NCBI RefSeq assembly: GCF_001427225.1
Contig: NZ_LMFH01000001.1
Location: 662,080 to 726,079, forward strand
Source: Lysobacter sp. Root494
GTDB taxonomy: Bacteria > Pseudomonadota > Gammaproteobacteria > Xanthomonadales > Xanthomonadaceae
DNA: 64,000 nucleotides
Direction: 5' to 3'
Shown: positions 1 to 7,981 of the stretch, in pieces
Layout of the letters: every line of letters begins with the position of its first letter
How positions within the stretch are numbered: the stretch's first letter is position 1
Translations under genes and position numbers: made by a program
The notes under the pieces: generated by a model
The model's input: the letters and a program-made list of their open reading frames with translations, nothing else
The model's database searches: none
What the model was told of the DNA's origin: nothing

Positions 1-741
1 GCGCGGGTTCTCGCGGCGGATCTCGGCAACCGCGGCGAAGCTCTCGCGGCCCGGCGGCAATGTGGAGGTGGATTCGGCAGCGCGTCGTTGCGTAGCGGAT
101 GCCTTGCCAGTGCGCGAAGGTGACCGCGTCCAGCGCCCGTAGGCCGCCGCCAGTTTGCCGTCGTAATGGTTCGTAGCGAAACCGGGCCCGTTGTAGGCCC
201 GCGCGAACGCTTTCCAGTTGCGCGTACGCAGCGCAGGCAGCAACGGCGGCCGCGAAACGAACTTCACGAACAGGGCGAGTTGCTGCGCCGCACTTTCGTA
301 CTGCTTCGCGACGAAGGTTTCCACGTCTTCGCAGCCGCAGTACGGGTAGTTGAATCCCATGATCTGGAACAGGCCCCAGCTCGCCGACTGCAGTGCGGCG
401 GTGCGATCGAGCCGGCATGCCGCATCGAGCCGGCGCCACTCGCCCGCGAGCGAGCCCGAGTACCTGCGCCGGCTCCATTTGGGATGGCTGATGTCCGGAT
501 GTTCCGAGCTGTAGCGGCCGCCGGTGAGCCGATGGAAGGCGTGGCCTTCGAACAGGACCTTCGGTTTGCCGGAGGGCGCGGGCAAAAAACCGCTGCCAGT
601 GGATTCGACTTCGGCCACGGCGCGCAACGTGGCTTCCTCGATCTCCAGCGCCTGAGCGAAGTCGCGCCAGTCGCTGGCGGCAATGATGCGGTTGTTGGCC
701 GCTGCGGATTCGTGGTTTCGCGGCTGGGTCGCAGTGCTCAT
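1..741 (-). CDS. N-acetylmuramidase (DUF3380) protein, 3' end outside window
   Basis: The frame is open from an ATG at 741 down to base 1, so at least 247 residues are present and the C-terminus lies outside the window. Residues about 35-185 show the order of motifs of the N-acetylmuramidase family: AEVES (E44/E46, one of which should be the catalytic acid), VLFEGHAFHRL, SWGLFQIMGFNY and ARAYNGPGF. The family cleaves the glycan strand of peptidoglycan. I see no signal peptide, so export would need a holin or another route. An AAGGAGA ribosome site lies 6 bases before the ATG. The family is common in phage, but no phage genes are visible nearby. Fold assignment is confident. Whether it is a self-lysin, a predatory enzyme or a prophage remnant is open. 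Confidence 0.8.
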   Translation of the reverse strand, partial: MSTATQPRNHESAAANNRIIAASDWRDFAQALEIEEATLRAVAEVESTGSGFLPAPSGKPKVLFEGHAFHRLTGGRYSSEHPDISHPKWSRRRYSGSLAGEWRRLDAACRLDRTAALQSASWGLFQIMGFNYPYCGCEDVETFVAKQYESAAQQLALFVKFVSRPPLLPALRTRNWKAFARAYNGPGFATNHYDGKLAAAYGRWTRSPSRTGKASATQRRAAESTSTLPPGRESFAAVAEIRRENPR

Positions 742-901
742 GTGCGTCTCCTTGCTCCGGTCCGTGGGTATCCTCGGTGCGGGGTGGATCAGGCATCTGT
801 CCTGCAGCGCGCAGAATGCCACTGCAGCGGGGATGGCGCCGGATCTGAATGTGAAGACTGTACGCAAGAGGCCGGCGGGATTGAGACGCCGGTGCTGAAA
901 C

Positions 902-930
902 GAAAACGGGCCGCGATGCGGCCCGTTTTC
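902..930. terminator. Rho-independent terminator of the nucleoside transporter
   Basis: A 13-bp perfect stem (902-914 with 918-930) with a 3-base loop lies 23 bases past the stop codon of the minus-strand transporter. Read on the minus strand it ends in a T-rich stretch (TTTTCGTTT). Confidence 0.8.
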
Positions 931-952
931 TTCACTTCGCTGAAGGCTGGAG

Positions 953-2251
953 TCAGCCAGCGAAACTGGTCAGCACGCCGGCAATCGTGGCGGTCATGAA
1001 TGTGGCGATCGAGCCGCCGAGCACCGCCTTCAGGCCGAGACGGGCGAGGTCATGGCGACGCTCCGGTGCCAGTCCGCCGATGCCGCCGATCTGTATCGCG
1101 ATCGAACTGAAGTTGGCGAAGCCGCACAGTGCATATGTCGCGATCAGCTTGCCCTGTTCGCTCAGCACGACGCCCGGCGTCTTGCCATTGATGATGTCCG
1201 ACAGCTGCAGGTAGGCGATGAATTCGTTGAGCACGATCTTCTGGCCGATGAGGCCGCCGACAGTGGTCGCGTCCTGCCACGGAACGCCGATCACCCAGGC
1301 AATTGGCGAGAGCACGTAGCCGAGCAGGGTGCCGAGGTCGGTCGGCTTGCCGAGCGCAGCCGCCATGCCGGTGGCTTCGCCGAGTTCGCGCAGCGGCCAG
1401 TTGATCAGCGCGATCAGTGCAGTGAAGGCGAGTAGCATCGCGCCGACGTTCAGTGCGAGGCGCAGGCCGTCGCTGGCGCCCGCAGCCGCCGCGTCGATGA
1501 CGTTCGCGGTGCTCTTCTCGACTTCCATCTTCACCTTGCCGCGGGTGAGCGGCTCGCCCACTTCCGGCATGAGGACCTTGGAGATCACCAGCGTCGCCGG
1601 CGCGGCCATGATCGATGCGGTGAGCAGGTGCTTGGCGTAGTACGCGCCCTGCACCGGATCGCCGCCGCTGAGCATGCCTACGTAGGCTGCCAGCACGCCG
1701 CCCGCGATGTGCGCCATGCCGCCGACCATGATCGTCAGCAGTTCCGATTGCGTCATGCGGCCGATGTAGGGTCGGATCGTCAGTGGCGCTTCGGTCTGGC
1801 CGATGAAGACGCTGGCGCACACGCTGGTGGTTTCGGCACCCGAAACCCGCATCAGCTTGGTGATCGCCCAGGCCATGCCGCGCACGATCCACTGCATCAC
1901 GCCGAGGTGGTAGAGCATGCCCATCAGTGCAGCGAAGAAGATGATCGTCGGCAGCACCTGGAAGGCGAAGATGAAGCCGAACTTCGCGCTCTGCGACAAG
2001 TCGCCGAAGATCAGCTGGGTGCCGACGCCGGTGAACTCGAGCAGCTTCACGAAGCCGCGGCCGAGCGCGTCGAAGACATCCTTGCCCCCTGGCACCAGCA
2101 GCACGAGGGCCGCAAACGCGATCTGCAGGCTGACACCCACGCCGACCAGCTTCCAATCCACCGATTTCTTGTTGGCCGAGAACAACCAGGCCAGTCCGAT
2201 CAGGACGGCCAGGCCAAACAGGCCGAAGGCGACGCGTGCCAGTGCTTCCAC
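953..2251 (-). CDS. Concentrative nucleoside transporter, CNT/NupC family
   Basis: An integral inner-membrane protein of 432 residues that should import nucleosides with H+ or Na+. It shows many hydrophobic segments and the family signatures: GQTEAP at 151-156, NEF at 342-344 (nucleoside-binding region) and a late GFANFSSIAIQIGGIGG segment. Length is close to NupC-type transporters (about 400-430). The gene stands alone, with its own terminator downstream. The neighbouring cyclase gene is 137 bases upstream on the same strand. Family assignment is strong. Nucleoside specificity and coupling ion cannot be read from the sequence. Confidence 0.92.
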   Translation of the reverse strand: MEALARVAFGLFGLAVLIGLAWLFSANKKSVDWKLVGVGVSLQIAFAALVLLVPGGKDVFDALGRGFVKLLEFTGVGTQLIFGDLSQSAKFGFIFAFQVLPTIIFFAALMGMLYHLGVMQWIVRGMAWAITKLMRVSGAETTSVCASVFIGQTEAPLTIRPYIGRMTQSELLTIMVGGMAHIAGGVLAAYVGMLSGGDPVQGAYYAKHLLTASIMAAPATLVISKVLMPEVGEPLTRGKVKMEVEKSTANVIDAAAAGASDGLRLALNVGAMLLAFTALIALINWPLRELGEATGMAAALGKPTDLGTLLGYVLSPIAWVIGVPWQDATTVGGLIGQKIVLNEFIAYLQLSDIINGKTPGVVLSEQGKLIATYALCGFANFSSIAIQIGGIGGLAPERRHDLARLGLKAVLGGSIATFMTATIAGVLTSFAG

Positions 2252-2388
2252 TCAGTTCCCCTGTGCCGGTGACGGCGTAAATTCGCCGCAGCGTAGCGGT
2301 GAGGGGCTGGTGCGGGCAACCGAAGTGAGCCGAATCTTCGGGAATCGCAGCCTGCGCTCTATCGGGAGAGGGAAATCCGCTGTGTGGT

Positions 2389-3525
2389 TCAGGTATCGCG
2401 CGCGACGACCCGGTTGCGCCCTTCGCGCTTGGCCTCCTGCAGGCGCTGGTCGGCACGGCGCAGCAGGCGCGAGAGGTCGGCGCCTTCCTGCGGATAGGTC
2501 GCGAGGCCGGCGCTGAGGCTCAGGCGGAACGGTTCGCCGCCGCGTTCGGGTTCGAAAGGTCGCTGCAGCAACTGGCGGCGCAATGCGTCGACGCGTTCCC
2601 ACGCGCTGCCGATCGGTTTGCGCATCAGCAGCACGAATTCCTGGCCGCCGATGCGCACCAGGCTTTCGCCGGGTTCCGCACCCTCGCGCAACACGGTGAC
2701 CACATGCTTGAGTGCGCGATCGCCGGCGCGATGGCCGGCTTCGTCGTTCACGCGCTTGAAGTTGTCGATGTCGATCAGCGCCAGCGACAGGCTGCTGCCG
2801 TCGCGTTGCACGGCGTCCATCGCGCGCGGCGCGCGGTGCAGCAGCCAGACGCGATTGGGCAGGCCGGTGAGGCCGTCGGTTCCCGACATCTCCACCACGC
2901 GCTGCATGCGGAACGTCACCATCGCGGTCATGAGCGTGGTAATGGTCAGCAGGACCAGCCGTTGTACCTGCGTGCCTACGGTGACCGCGCCATAGTCGGC
3001 TGAAATCAGCTGTTCCGGCGAGGTCGCGGAGTCGAAGGCTACGATCACGAGCAGCGCGTATTCCGCCAGCGCCAGACCGCCCGCAAACAGGGTGACGCGG
3101 ACGTCGCCGCGCAGCGCGGTCAAAAGGATCGCGAGCAGGTAGCCGCACCAAACCACCATGCTGTTGAGCGCGGATGGCAGGTGATTGAAGGCCAGCACCA
3201 CCAGTACCAGCGTCGCGGCCGTGACGTCGAAGGCGCTGGTTGCGAACGGCAGCCAGCGATGCGCACGCCGGCTGCGGGCAAGCGACAGCCAGACCTGGGC
3301 GAAGACGTTCACGAAGACCGCTCCGCCGAGCCCGATCATGGTTTCGCGCACGCTGCCACCGCTGGCCGCGTTGATCAGCGGCAGCAGCAACAGCAGCAAT
3401 GCGATGACGGCACGCAGGCGGGCGACGATGAGCTCGCCTCCCGAGCCGACTTCGAGCATCACTTCGTCAGGCTGCGCGAGCAGCAGGGGAAGCATGTCGC
3501 GGATGTGGCGGACGAAAACCTGCAC
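2389..3525 (-). CDS. Membrane GGDEF protein with variant GGQEF motif
   Basis: A 378-residue protein with an N-terminal half of about five or six membrane helices (residues ~30-180) followed by a GGDEF domain (~205-378). The domain keeps LIDIDNFKRVND (metal and substrate side) and TDGLTGLPNR, but the active-site loop reads GGQEF (residues 293-297) where cyclases have GG(D/E)EF. Family knowledge says the third position binds the catalytic metal, so activity may be lost or altered. I chose the GTG at 3525 because GGAG lies 7 bases upstream; an ATG 10 codons later is the alternative. The frame stays open further upstream, but the sequence there is palindromic and not protein-like. Confidence 0.85.
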   Translation of the reverse strand: MQVFVRHIRDMLPLLLAQPDEVMLEVGSGGELIVARLRAVIALLLLLLPLINAASGGSVRETMIGLGGAVFVNVFAQVWLSLARSRRAHRWLPFATSAFDVTAATLVLVVLAFNHLPSALNSMVVWCGYLLAILLTALRGDVRVTLFAGGLALAEYALLVIVAFDSATSPEQLISADYGAVTVGTQVQRLVLLTITTLMTAMVTFRMQRVVEMSGTDGLTGLPNRVWLLHRAPRAMDAVQRDGSSLSLALIDIDNFKRVNDEAGHRAGDRALKHVVTVLREGAEPGESLVRIGGQEFVLLMRKPIGSAWERVDALRRQLLQRPFEPERGGEPFRLSLSAGLATYPQEGADLSRLLRRADQRLQEAKREGRNRVVARDT

Positions 3526-3593
3526 GTAGCTTCTCCACGCAGTCGGGGCGGCCGGCGGTAGCATGCACGCCAACGCGAACGATTTCACGGAGC

Positions 3594-3777
3594 AGGGTCT
3601 GCCAATGCGTGGGCAGCGGATCGCGTTGTCCTGAAGGGCAACCCTTCGGGCTGGCGCCGGGGCGACGCTGGGCGGCGTCATCACTCGGGCGTGTATCGAC
3701 ATACACTTCCTCGCTCTTCCTTGCCCAGCGTCGCCCCGGCGCCAGCGCGACCCACTTCCCACACATCGGCAGACCCT
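3594..3777. repeat. 184-bp nested palindrome (MITE-like or RNA-structure element)
   Basis: Three nested inverted repeats share one centre. The outer arms are 3594-3613 and 3758-3777 (18 of 20 pair). The inner arms are 3651-3673 and 3723-3745 (23 of 23 pair, rich in GGCGCCGGGGCGACG). A central gtgtat/atacac hairpin lies at 3691-3706. A separate small hairpin (gaaggg/cccttc) sits at 3633-3647. The right outer arm ends 2 bases before the ATG of the aldo/keto reductase, so the structure would bury that gene's start region in RNA. No open reading frame fits inside. Confidence 0.75.
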
Positions 3778-3779
3778 CC

Positions 3780-4751
3780 ATGCACTACCGCCGTCTCGGT
3801 TCGTCCGGCCTGCAGCTGTCGGCCCTTTCCTTTGGCGCCTGGCTGACATTTGGCGCGCAGATCGGACGCGGCGTGTCGCGCGACCTGGTCGCGGCGGCCT
3901 GGGACCATGGCATCAACTTCTTCGACAACGCCGAGGGTTACGCGAACGGCAACGCGGAAACGGTGATGGGCGACGTGATTGCCGATCTGCGGCTGCCCCG
4001 CGATGGCTACTGCGTGTCGAGCAAGGTGCTGTTCGGCTCGGCGGTCGATCCGAAACCGACGCAGAAAGGTCTCTCGCGCAAGCACGTCACCGACGCGTGC
4101 CATGCCGCGCTGAAGCGCCTTCGCGTCGACTATCTCGATCTCTATTACTGCCATCGCCCCGATCCGGACACGCCGGTGGAAGAAACGGTATGGGCGATGG
4201 ATGCGCTGATCCGCCAGGGCAAGGTGCTGTACTGGGGAACGTCCGAATGGCCTGCTTCGCTCATTCGCGAAGCGCACAGGATCGCGCGCGCATCGCACCT
4301 GCACGCACCGACGATGGAACAGCCGCAGTACAACCTGCTGCACCGCGAGCGCGTGGAAATGGAATATGCACCGCTGTATGCGGAGCTCGGCCTCGGCACC
4401 ACGACCTTTTCGCCCTTGGCCTCCGGATTGCTGACCGGCAAGTACGCGGCCGGCATGACCGACGATGCGCGACTCGGACGCGAAGGCATGGGCTGGCTAC
4501 AGCGCATCGTGGTCGGCGACAGCGATGCGCATCGCATGGAGCGGTCCGCGCGCTTTGCCGCGACCGCGAAAGAAATGGGGCATGCGCCAGCGACGATGGC
4601 CATCGCTTGGTGCCTGCGTAACCCGCACGTGTCGAGCGTGATCCTGGGCGCGAGCCGGGTCGAGCAGCTGGTGCAGAACCTGCAGGCGCTGGAGCTTTAC
4701 CTAAGCCTCGGCGAAGACGAGTGGGCGCGCATCGAGGCAGCCGCTGCCTGA
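3780..4751 (+). CDS. Aldo/keto reductase, Kv-beta/YghZ-like group
   Basis: A 323-residue cytosolic NADPH-dependent oxidoreductase. The catalytic tetrad is visible: D49 and Y54 in FFDNAEGY, K82 in CVSSKVLF and H125 in YYCHRPDPD. The LIRQGKVLYWGTSEW and TFSPLASGLLTGKY motifs place it with the potassium-channel beta-subunit-like reductases (YghZ-like), which reduce methylglyoxal and other aldehydes. The ATG at 3780 matches the family start. No clear ribosome site precedes it, because the upstream bases form the arm of a long palindrome, so translation may depend on RNA folding. The true substrate is unknown. Confidence 0.9.
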   Translation: MHYRRLGSSGLQLSALSFGAWLTFGAQIGRGVSRDLVAAAWDHGINFFDNAEGYANGNAETVMGDVIADLRLPRDGYCVSSKVLFGSAVDPKPTQKGLSRKHVTDACHAALKRLRVDYLDLYYCHRPDPDTPVEETVWAMDALIRQGKVLYWGTSEWPASLIREAHRIARASHLHAPTMEQPQYNLLHRERVEMEYAPLYAELGLGTTTFSPLASGLLTGKYAAGMTDDARLGREGMGWLQRIVVGDSDAHRMERSARFAATAKEMGHAPATMAIAWCLRNPHVSSVILGASRVEQLVQNLQALELYLSLGEDEWARIEAAAA

Positions 4752-4766
4752 AGGTCCGGCACGGTG

Positions 4767-4798
4767 TTGCAAATCAAATGAGAATGATTATCATCTGA
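4767..4798 (+). promoter_or_regulatory. hemP promoter with overlapping Fur box
   Basis: TTGCAA (4767-4772) and TATCAT (4789-4794) are spaced 16 bases apart. The 19 bases from 4780 (GAGAATGATTATCATCTGA) match the Fur consensus at 13 of 19 positions and cover the -10 element. Iron-loaded Fur should therefore repress hemP. Confidence 0.8.
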
Positions 4799-4823
4799 GA
4801 AACACCCGAACGAGACATCCGCC

Positions 4824-5015
4824 ATGGCCCAGCGTCCCGTCCTGCATCTGGTGCATCGCCCGGTCCGCGCGGACTTCCCGCGCTCATCGCCGGTGTCGCC
4901 GGCGGTCGAAAGCGATGCCTTGCTGCGCGGTACGCGCGAAGTGCTGATCCGGCACGGCAATGAGGTCTATCGCCTGCGGCACACGCGCAACGACAAGCTG
5001 ATCCTCACGAAATAA
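4824..5015 (+). CDS. hemP: Hemin uptake protein HemP
   Basis: A 63-residue basic protein whose C-terminal half carries the HemP pattern LLRGTREVLIRHGNEVYRL followed by TRNDKLILTK. HemP proteins are small iron-regulated factors linked to haem receptor expression; in some bacteria they activate transcription of the receptor gene. A Fur box lies 26 bases upstream and a strong terminator 33 bases downstream, so this is a single-gene iron-responsive transcript. In many genomes a TonB haem receptor follows hemP; none is found here. Confidence 0.9.
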   Translation: MAQRPVLHLVHRPVRADFPRSSPVSPAVESDALLRGTREVLIRHGNEVYRLRHTRNDKLILTK

Positions 5016-5047
5016 CGTTCTGCTTCTCTCTCCCCCCGCAGAAGCTT

Positions 5048-5081
5048 GAAGCCCAGTCCGCTCGGACTGGGCTTCTTTTTT
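5048..5081 (+). terminator. Rho-independent terminator of hemP
   Basis: A 12-bp perfect stem (5048-5059 with 5064-5075) with a GCTC loop is followed by six T residues. The convergent PDZ gene ends at 5087, so the same hairpin may also stop transcription from the right. Confidence 0.92.
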
Positions 5082-5086
5082 GTTGC

Positions 5087-6256
5087 CTACAACAGCGTCA
5101 GCGGCTCCGGCGGCGGAGGAGGAACCGGAGCTTCCGGCGCTGCTGGTGGTGAAGGCGGCGCGGGCGCCGCAAACGGTGCAGGCGCTGCGTTCGCGTGCGG
5201 AGCGGAACGTGGCGCCGGAGGAGCCGGAGGAGCCGGAGGCGCGGGTGGCGCAGGCGGTGGCGGCGGCGGCAGGCGCAGGACCGCGCGTTCGGGCAGTGTC
5301 ACCTTTGTGCTCAGCACCTTGCGATCGCGCAGGTATTCGACCGGCACGGCGTTGCCGGGTGCGCGCGCGTGCGCGGCCGCCATCACTTCGCGCGGCGTGT
5401 TCACGACCTTGCCGTCGACTTTCTGCAGCACGTCGCCAGGCTGCAACCCGCCCATGCCTTCGGGAATGCTGAGCACCAGCACGCCGCGATCGGTGCCGAA
5501 GTAATGGCCGAGGTTCCTGTCGACCGATGCGAGATTCAGTCCGTTCCAGCGGAAGGCTTCCGCCAGCAGCGGCATCCGGCAGTCGGCGTCGTCATCGCAG
5601 AGTTCCTCGCGGATGATCTCGCGACGGATCTGCGGAGCGACTCCGCCAGGTGCGAATTGGACGACGCGCGCTTCACCGCTGAACTCTCCATCCGGACCGA
5701 TGTGCATGCCCGGTGCACCACTGAACTCGAAATCGCCGTCGCTGTTGTGCAGCATGATCAGGTGGTCGCCGGTGCCCGGCGTCACCTTGACGCTGGCATT
5801 GCGCCCATCGCGCACATAGCCCAGCGCGACCGGCGTTTTTGTGTCGAGCGCGCGCAGGCGCGCGCGGGCATCGGCCAGGCGCGCGTTGGCATCGGAACCC
5901 GCAAGCGGCTTGCCTTCAATCGCGGTGATGCGATCGCCGCTGCGCAGGCCGGCTTTCGCAGCGCCACCCTCCGGCGTCACAGCCGCGATGCGCACGCCCG
6001 CGCCGTCATCGGGTTCGAGAATGACGCCCAGCACCGGACGTTGCAGCAGTCGTCGTTCGACGACCATGTCGCGCGGACCGGCATGGTCGCGGGAAAGTTC
6101 GGCAACGCGTCGCGCGGCGCGATGCAGTTCCTCGCGGGCGGCGGCGAGTTCCTTGTCCTTCGCGGCGTCAGGCGCGGCTTGCGCGAAGGCACCGAAGGCC
6201 AGTGCGAGCGCGACGGCTGACGCGAGTGCGGTGGTGAGGGGAGTGAGGCGCTTCAT
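5087..6256 (-). CDS. Exported double-PDZ protein with proline-rich tail
   Basis: A 389-residue protein with a signal peptide (MKRLTPLTTALASAVALALA, cleavage near AFAQA) and a charged helical segment. One PDZ domain sits at about 75-155 (VLGVILEPDDGAGVRIAAV, AAKAGLRSGDRI) and a second at about 255-320 (GGLQPGDVLQKVDGK). A tail of PPAPPAPP repeats runs from about 325 to the end. No protease domain is present, so it is probably a periplasmic adaptor or sensor. It is the third gene of an ECF sigma / anti-sigma / PDZ operon, which suggests a role in sensing or relaying envelope stress. The start at 6256 is chosen because GGAG lies 6 bases before it. Confidence 0.8.
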   Translation of the reverse strand: MKRLTPLTTALASAVALALAFGAFAQAAPDAAKDKELAAAREELHRAARRVAELSRDHAGPRDMVVERRLLQRPVLGVILEPDDGAGVRIAAVTPEGGAAKAGLRSGDRITAIEGKPLAGSDANARLADARARLRALDTKTPVALGYVRDGRNASVKVTPGTGDHLIMLHNSDGDFEFSGAPGMHIGPDGEFSGEARVVQFAPGGVAPQIRREIIREELCDDDADCRMPLLAEAFRWNGLNLASVDRNLGHYFGTDRGVLVLSIPEGMGGLQPGDVLQKVDGKVVNTPREVMAAAHARAPGNAVPVEYLRDRKVLSTKVTLPERAVLRLPPPPPPAPPAPPAPPAPPAPRSAPHANAAPAPFAAPAPPSPPAAPEAPVPPPPPEPLTLL

Positions 6257-6297
6257 GGACATCTCCACTGATGAATCGGCTGAAGTTCGTTGGTCGA

Positions 6298-7152
6298 TCA
6301 ATAGACGCTGACCAGCGCGGTGTCATTGGACGCGCCCTGGGCCGCGAGCCAGCGCGAAGTCGCTTCGACCCCGGCAAGCTGCTGCAGCAGGTCCACGCGT
6401 TGCTGCCAGAGTTCCTGTTTTCGCGCATCGGCAAGGTCCGGCTGCGCCAGCGCCGCATCGACGGCAGCGATGCCGGAATCGAGTTCGCTGCTCAACAGTT
6501 CGCTGCTCGCATTCGCCACGCGTTCGTCGCGGGCGAGGATGACGAGTGCTTCGAGCTGGGCGGATTGGGTTTTCAGTTTCTGCAACGGGTCCACTGCTGC
6601 TTCCGTCGTCGTTGAAGCGGTAAGCGGAGCCGTATCCGGTTGCACCTTTTCCGAAGTTGCGGCCAGCATGGGAAGAGTCGATTCCTCGTGCGGCCGCTTC
6701 GCTGCAACCCGCGTAGTGCGAGCCGGCTTGCGGTGCGTGGACTTCGGGGCACGCGTGGAAACCTCGGAAGACGCAACACGGATGTCTTCGGCAGCCGGCT
6801 TGGTGGCCGGCGCCGTGGAGATTGTTTCACTGCGCAGCGGCGCCGCCGGTCCGCGCAGTCCAGGCGCTTCCGCTGTGGCCATGGTGGGCCGCGTCGTTTC
6901 AATGCCGCCCTGCAGCCGGAGCGACAGTGGCGACCAGGCCACTGCCGTCAACACAGCGGCGCTCGCCAACCCGATCATCCAGCTCATGCGGCGTTCGCGC
7001 TGCATCGCACCGCGACGTGATGCCGGAGCGTCGAGCGCGCGCGTGATTCGGGTCCAGGCATCCGCAGGCGGCGTTTCCATGGGCAGCGCCGCGAATGCCT
7101 CGCTCCATCCATTCGGAGCACTTTCCATGCGGTCGTTGAAGAAGTCAGGCAT
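6298..7152 (-). CDS. Probable anti-sigma factor, single-pass membrane protein
   Basis: A 284-residue protein with a short acidic cytoplasmic N-terminus, one membrane helix at about 57-77 and a large periplasmic part. That part has a basic low-complexity linker followed by a helical C-terminal domain (about 180-284, rich in L, Q and A). The start codon lies inside the end of the sigma gene (8-bp overlap), the usual coupling of an ECF sigma factor to its membrane anti-sigma partner. I do not see a classic zinc anti-sigma HxxxCxxC motif, so the function rests on gene position and topology. Confidence 0.65.
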   Translation of the reverse strand: MPDFFNDRMESAPNGWSEAFAALPMETPPADAWTRITRALDAPASRRGAMQRERRMSWMIGLASAAVLTAVAWSPLSLRLQGGIETTRPTMATAEAPGLRGPAAPLRSETISTAPATKPAAEDIRVASSEVSTRAPKSTHRKPARTTRVAAKRPHEESTLPMLAATSEKVQPDTAPLTASTTTEAAVDPLQKLKTQSAQLEALVILARDERVANASSELLSSELDSGIAAVDAALAQPDLADARKQELWQQRVDLLQQLAGVEATSRWLAAQGASNDTALVSVY

Positions 7153-7792
7153 GACGCACCTCTAATGTTGCAGCCGGTGTGGGAACGTCACTGGCGTTCG
7201 TTAGCGCGGTGTTCGATTCCGCACCGGAACCTTCGAGCAGCTGGCGCAGGCGGCGTCCGCCGCGCGCAAGTTGCGATTTGGAGAAGCTCGTGGTGCGTTG
7301 CATCAGCACCGCGATTTCTTCATGTGTGTAACCCTCGGCGTGATACAGCCACAACACGCTACGGGTGATGGCGGGAAGTTGCGCGAGCGCGCGCTGCAGC
7401 TGCGCGGCGTCGGCAGCCGCCGGGGGCGGTGGCGCGTGGTCTTCCAGCGCGTATTCGTCCTCGATCGCCACTTCATGGCCGTGGCTGCGGCGGTTGCGCA
7501 GACGCATCAGCGCCTCGTTCACCGCGATCTGCCGCAACCATGCCCAGAACGGACTGCCTTCGCCACCGCTCCCGGCGCCGCGGAATTCCGACACCCGCTT
7601 CAATACTTTCAGCATCGTGTCCTGCAGCACCTCGGCAGCCTCTTCGCGGTCGCCGCACATGCGCATGGCCAGGGTGAACACCGGCCGTTCGAACCAGCGA
7701 TACAGCTGCTCGAACGCGGCCCGCTCCCCGGTCCGCGCGCGGGTCAGCAGGGTGTCGGGTACGTCGATCGCGAAGGAGGAATTCGGCGGCAT
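7145..7792 (-). CDS. ECF-type RNA polymerase sigma factor
   Basis: A sigma-70 family factor of about 215 residues. Region 2 is seen in LLTRARTGERAAFEQLYRW to GDREEAAEVLQDTMLKVLKR. Region 4 is seen in LAQLPAITRSVLWLYHAEGY and the helix-turn-helix HEEIAVLMQRTTSFSKSQLA. It should direct polymerase to a small stress regulon, probably including its own operon with the anti-sigma and PDZ genes. The start at 7792 (MPPNSSFAIDV) is my best choice; the frame remains open to a TTG at 7840. The divergent SPFH gene starts 189 bases away, so the shared intergenic region may hold regulatory sites for both. Confidence 0.88.
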   Translation of the reverse strand: MPPNSSFAIDVPDTLLTRARTGERAAFEQLYRWFERPVFTLAMRMCGDREEAAEVLQDTMLKVLKRVSEFRGAGSGGEGSPFWAWLRQIAVNEALMRLRNRRSHGHEVAIEDEYALEDHAPPPPAAADAAQLQRALAQLPAITRSVLWLYHAEGYTHEEIAVLMQRTTSFSKSQLARGGRRLRQLLEGSGAESNTALTNASDVPTPAATLEVRHA

Positions 7793-7981
7793 CCAACGGT
7801 AAGGATGCGCCCGGATGCGGAAAGGTCGCATCCGGTTCAAAAAAATGTTCTCGCAGCCGCCGAAACCGGCGCGGAGACCATTCGGGAGAGGCGTTCAGGG
7901 TTATCCGCGGCCGCCGCGAAGCGACGGCCGACCGCCGCAAGCTGCGCCTATACTCCGAGCAACTTCAGGGAGGGGATCGAC

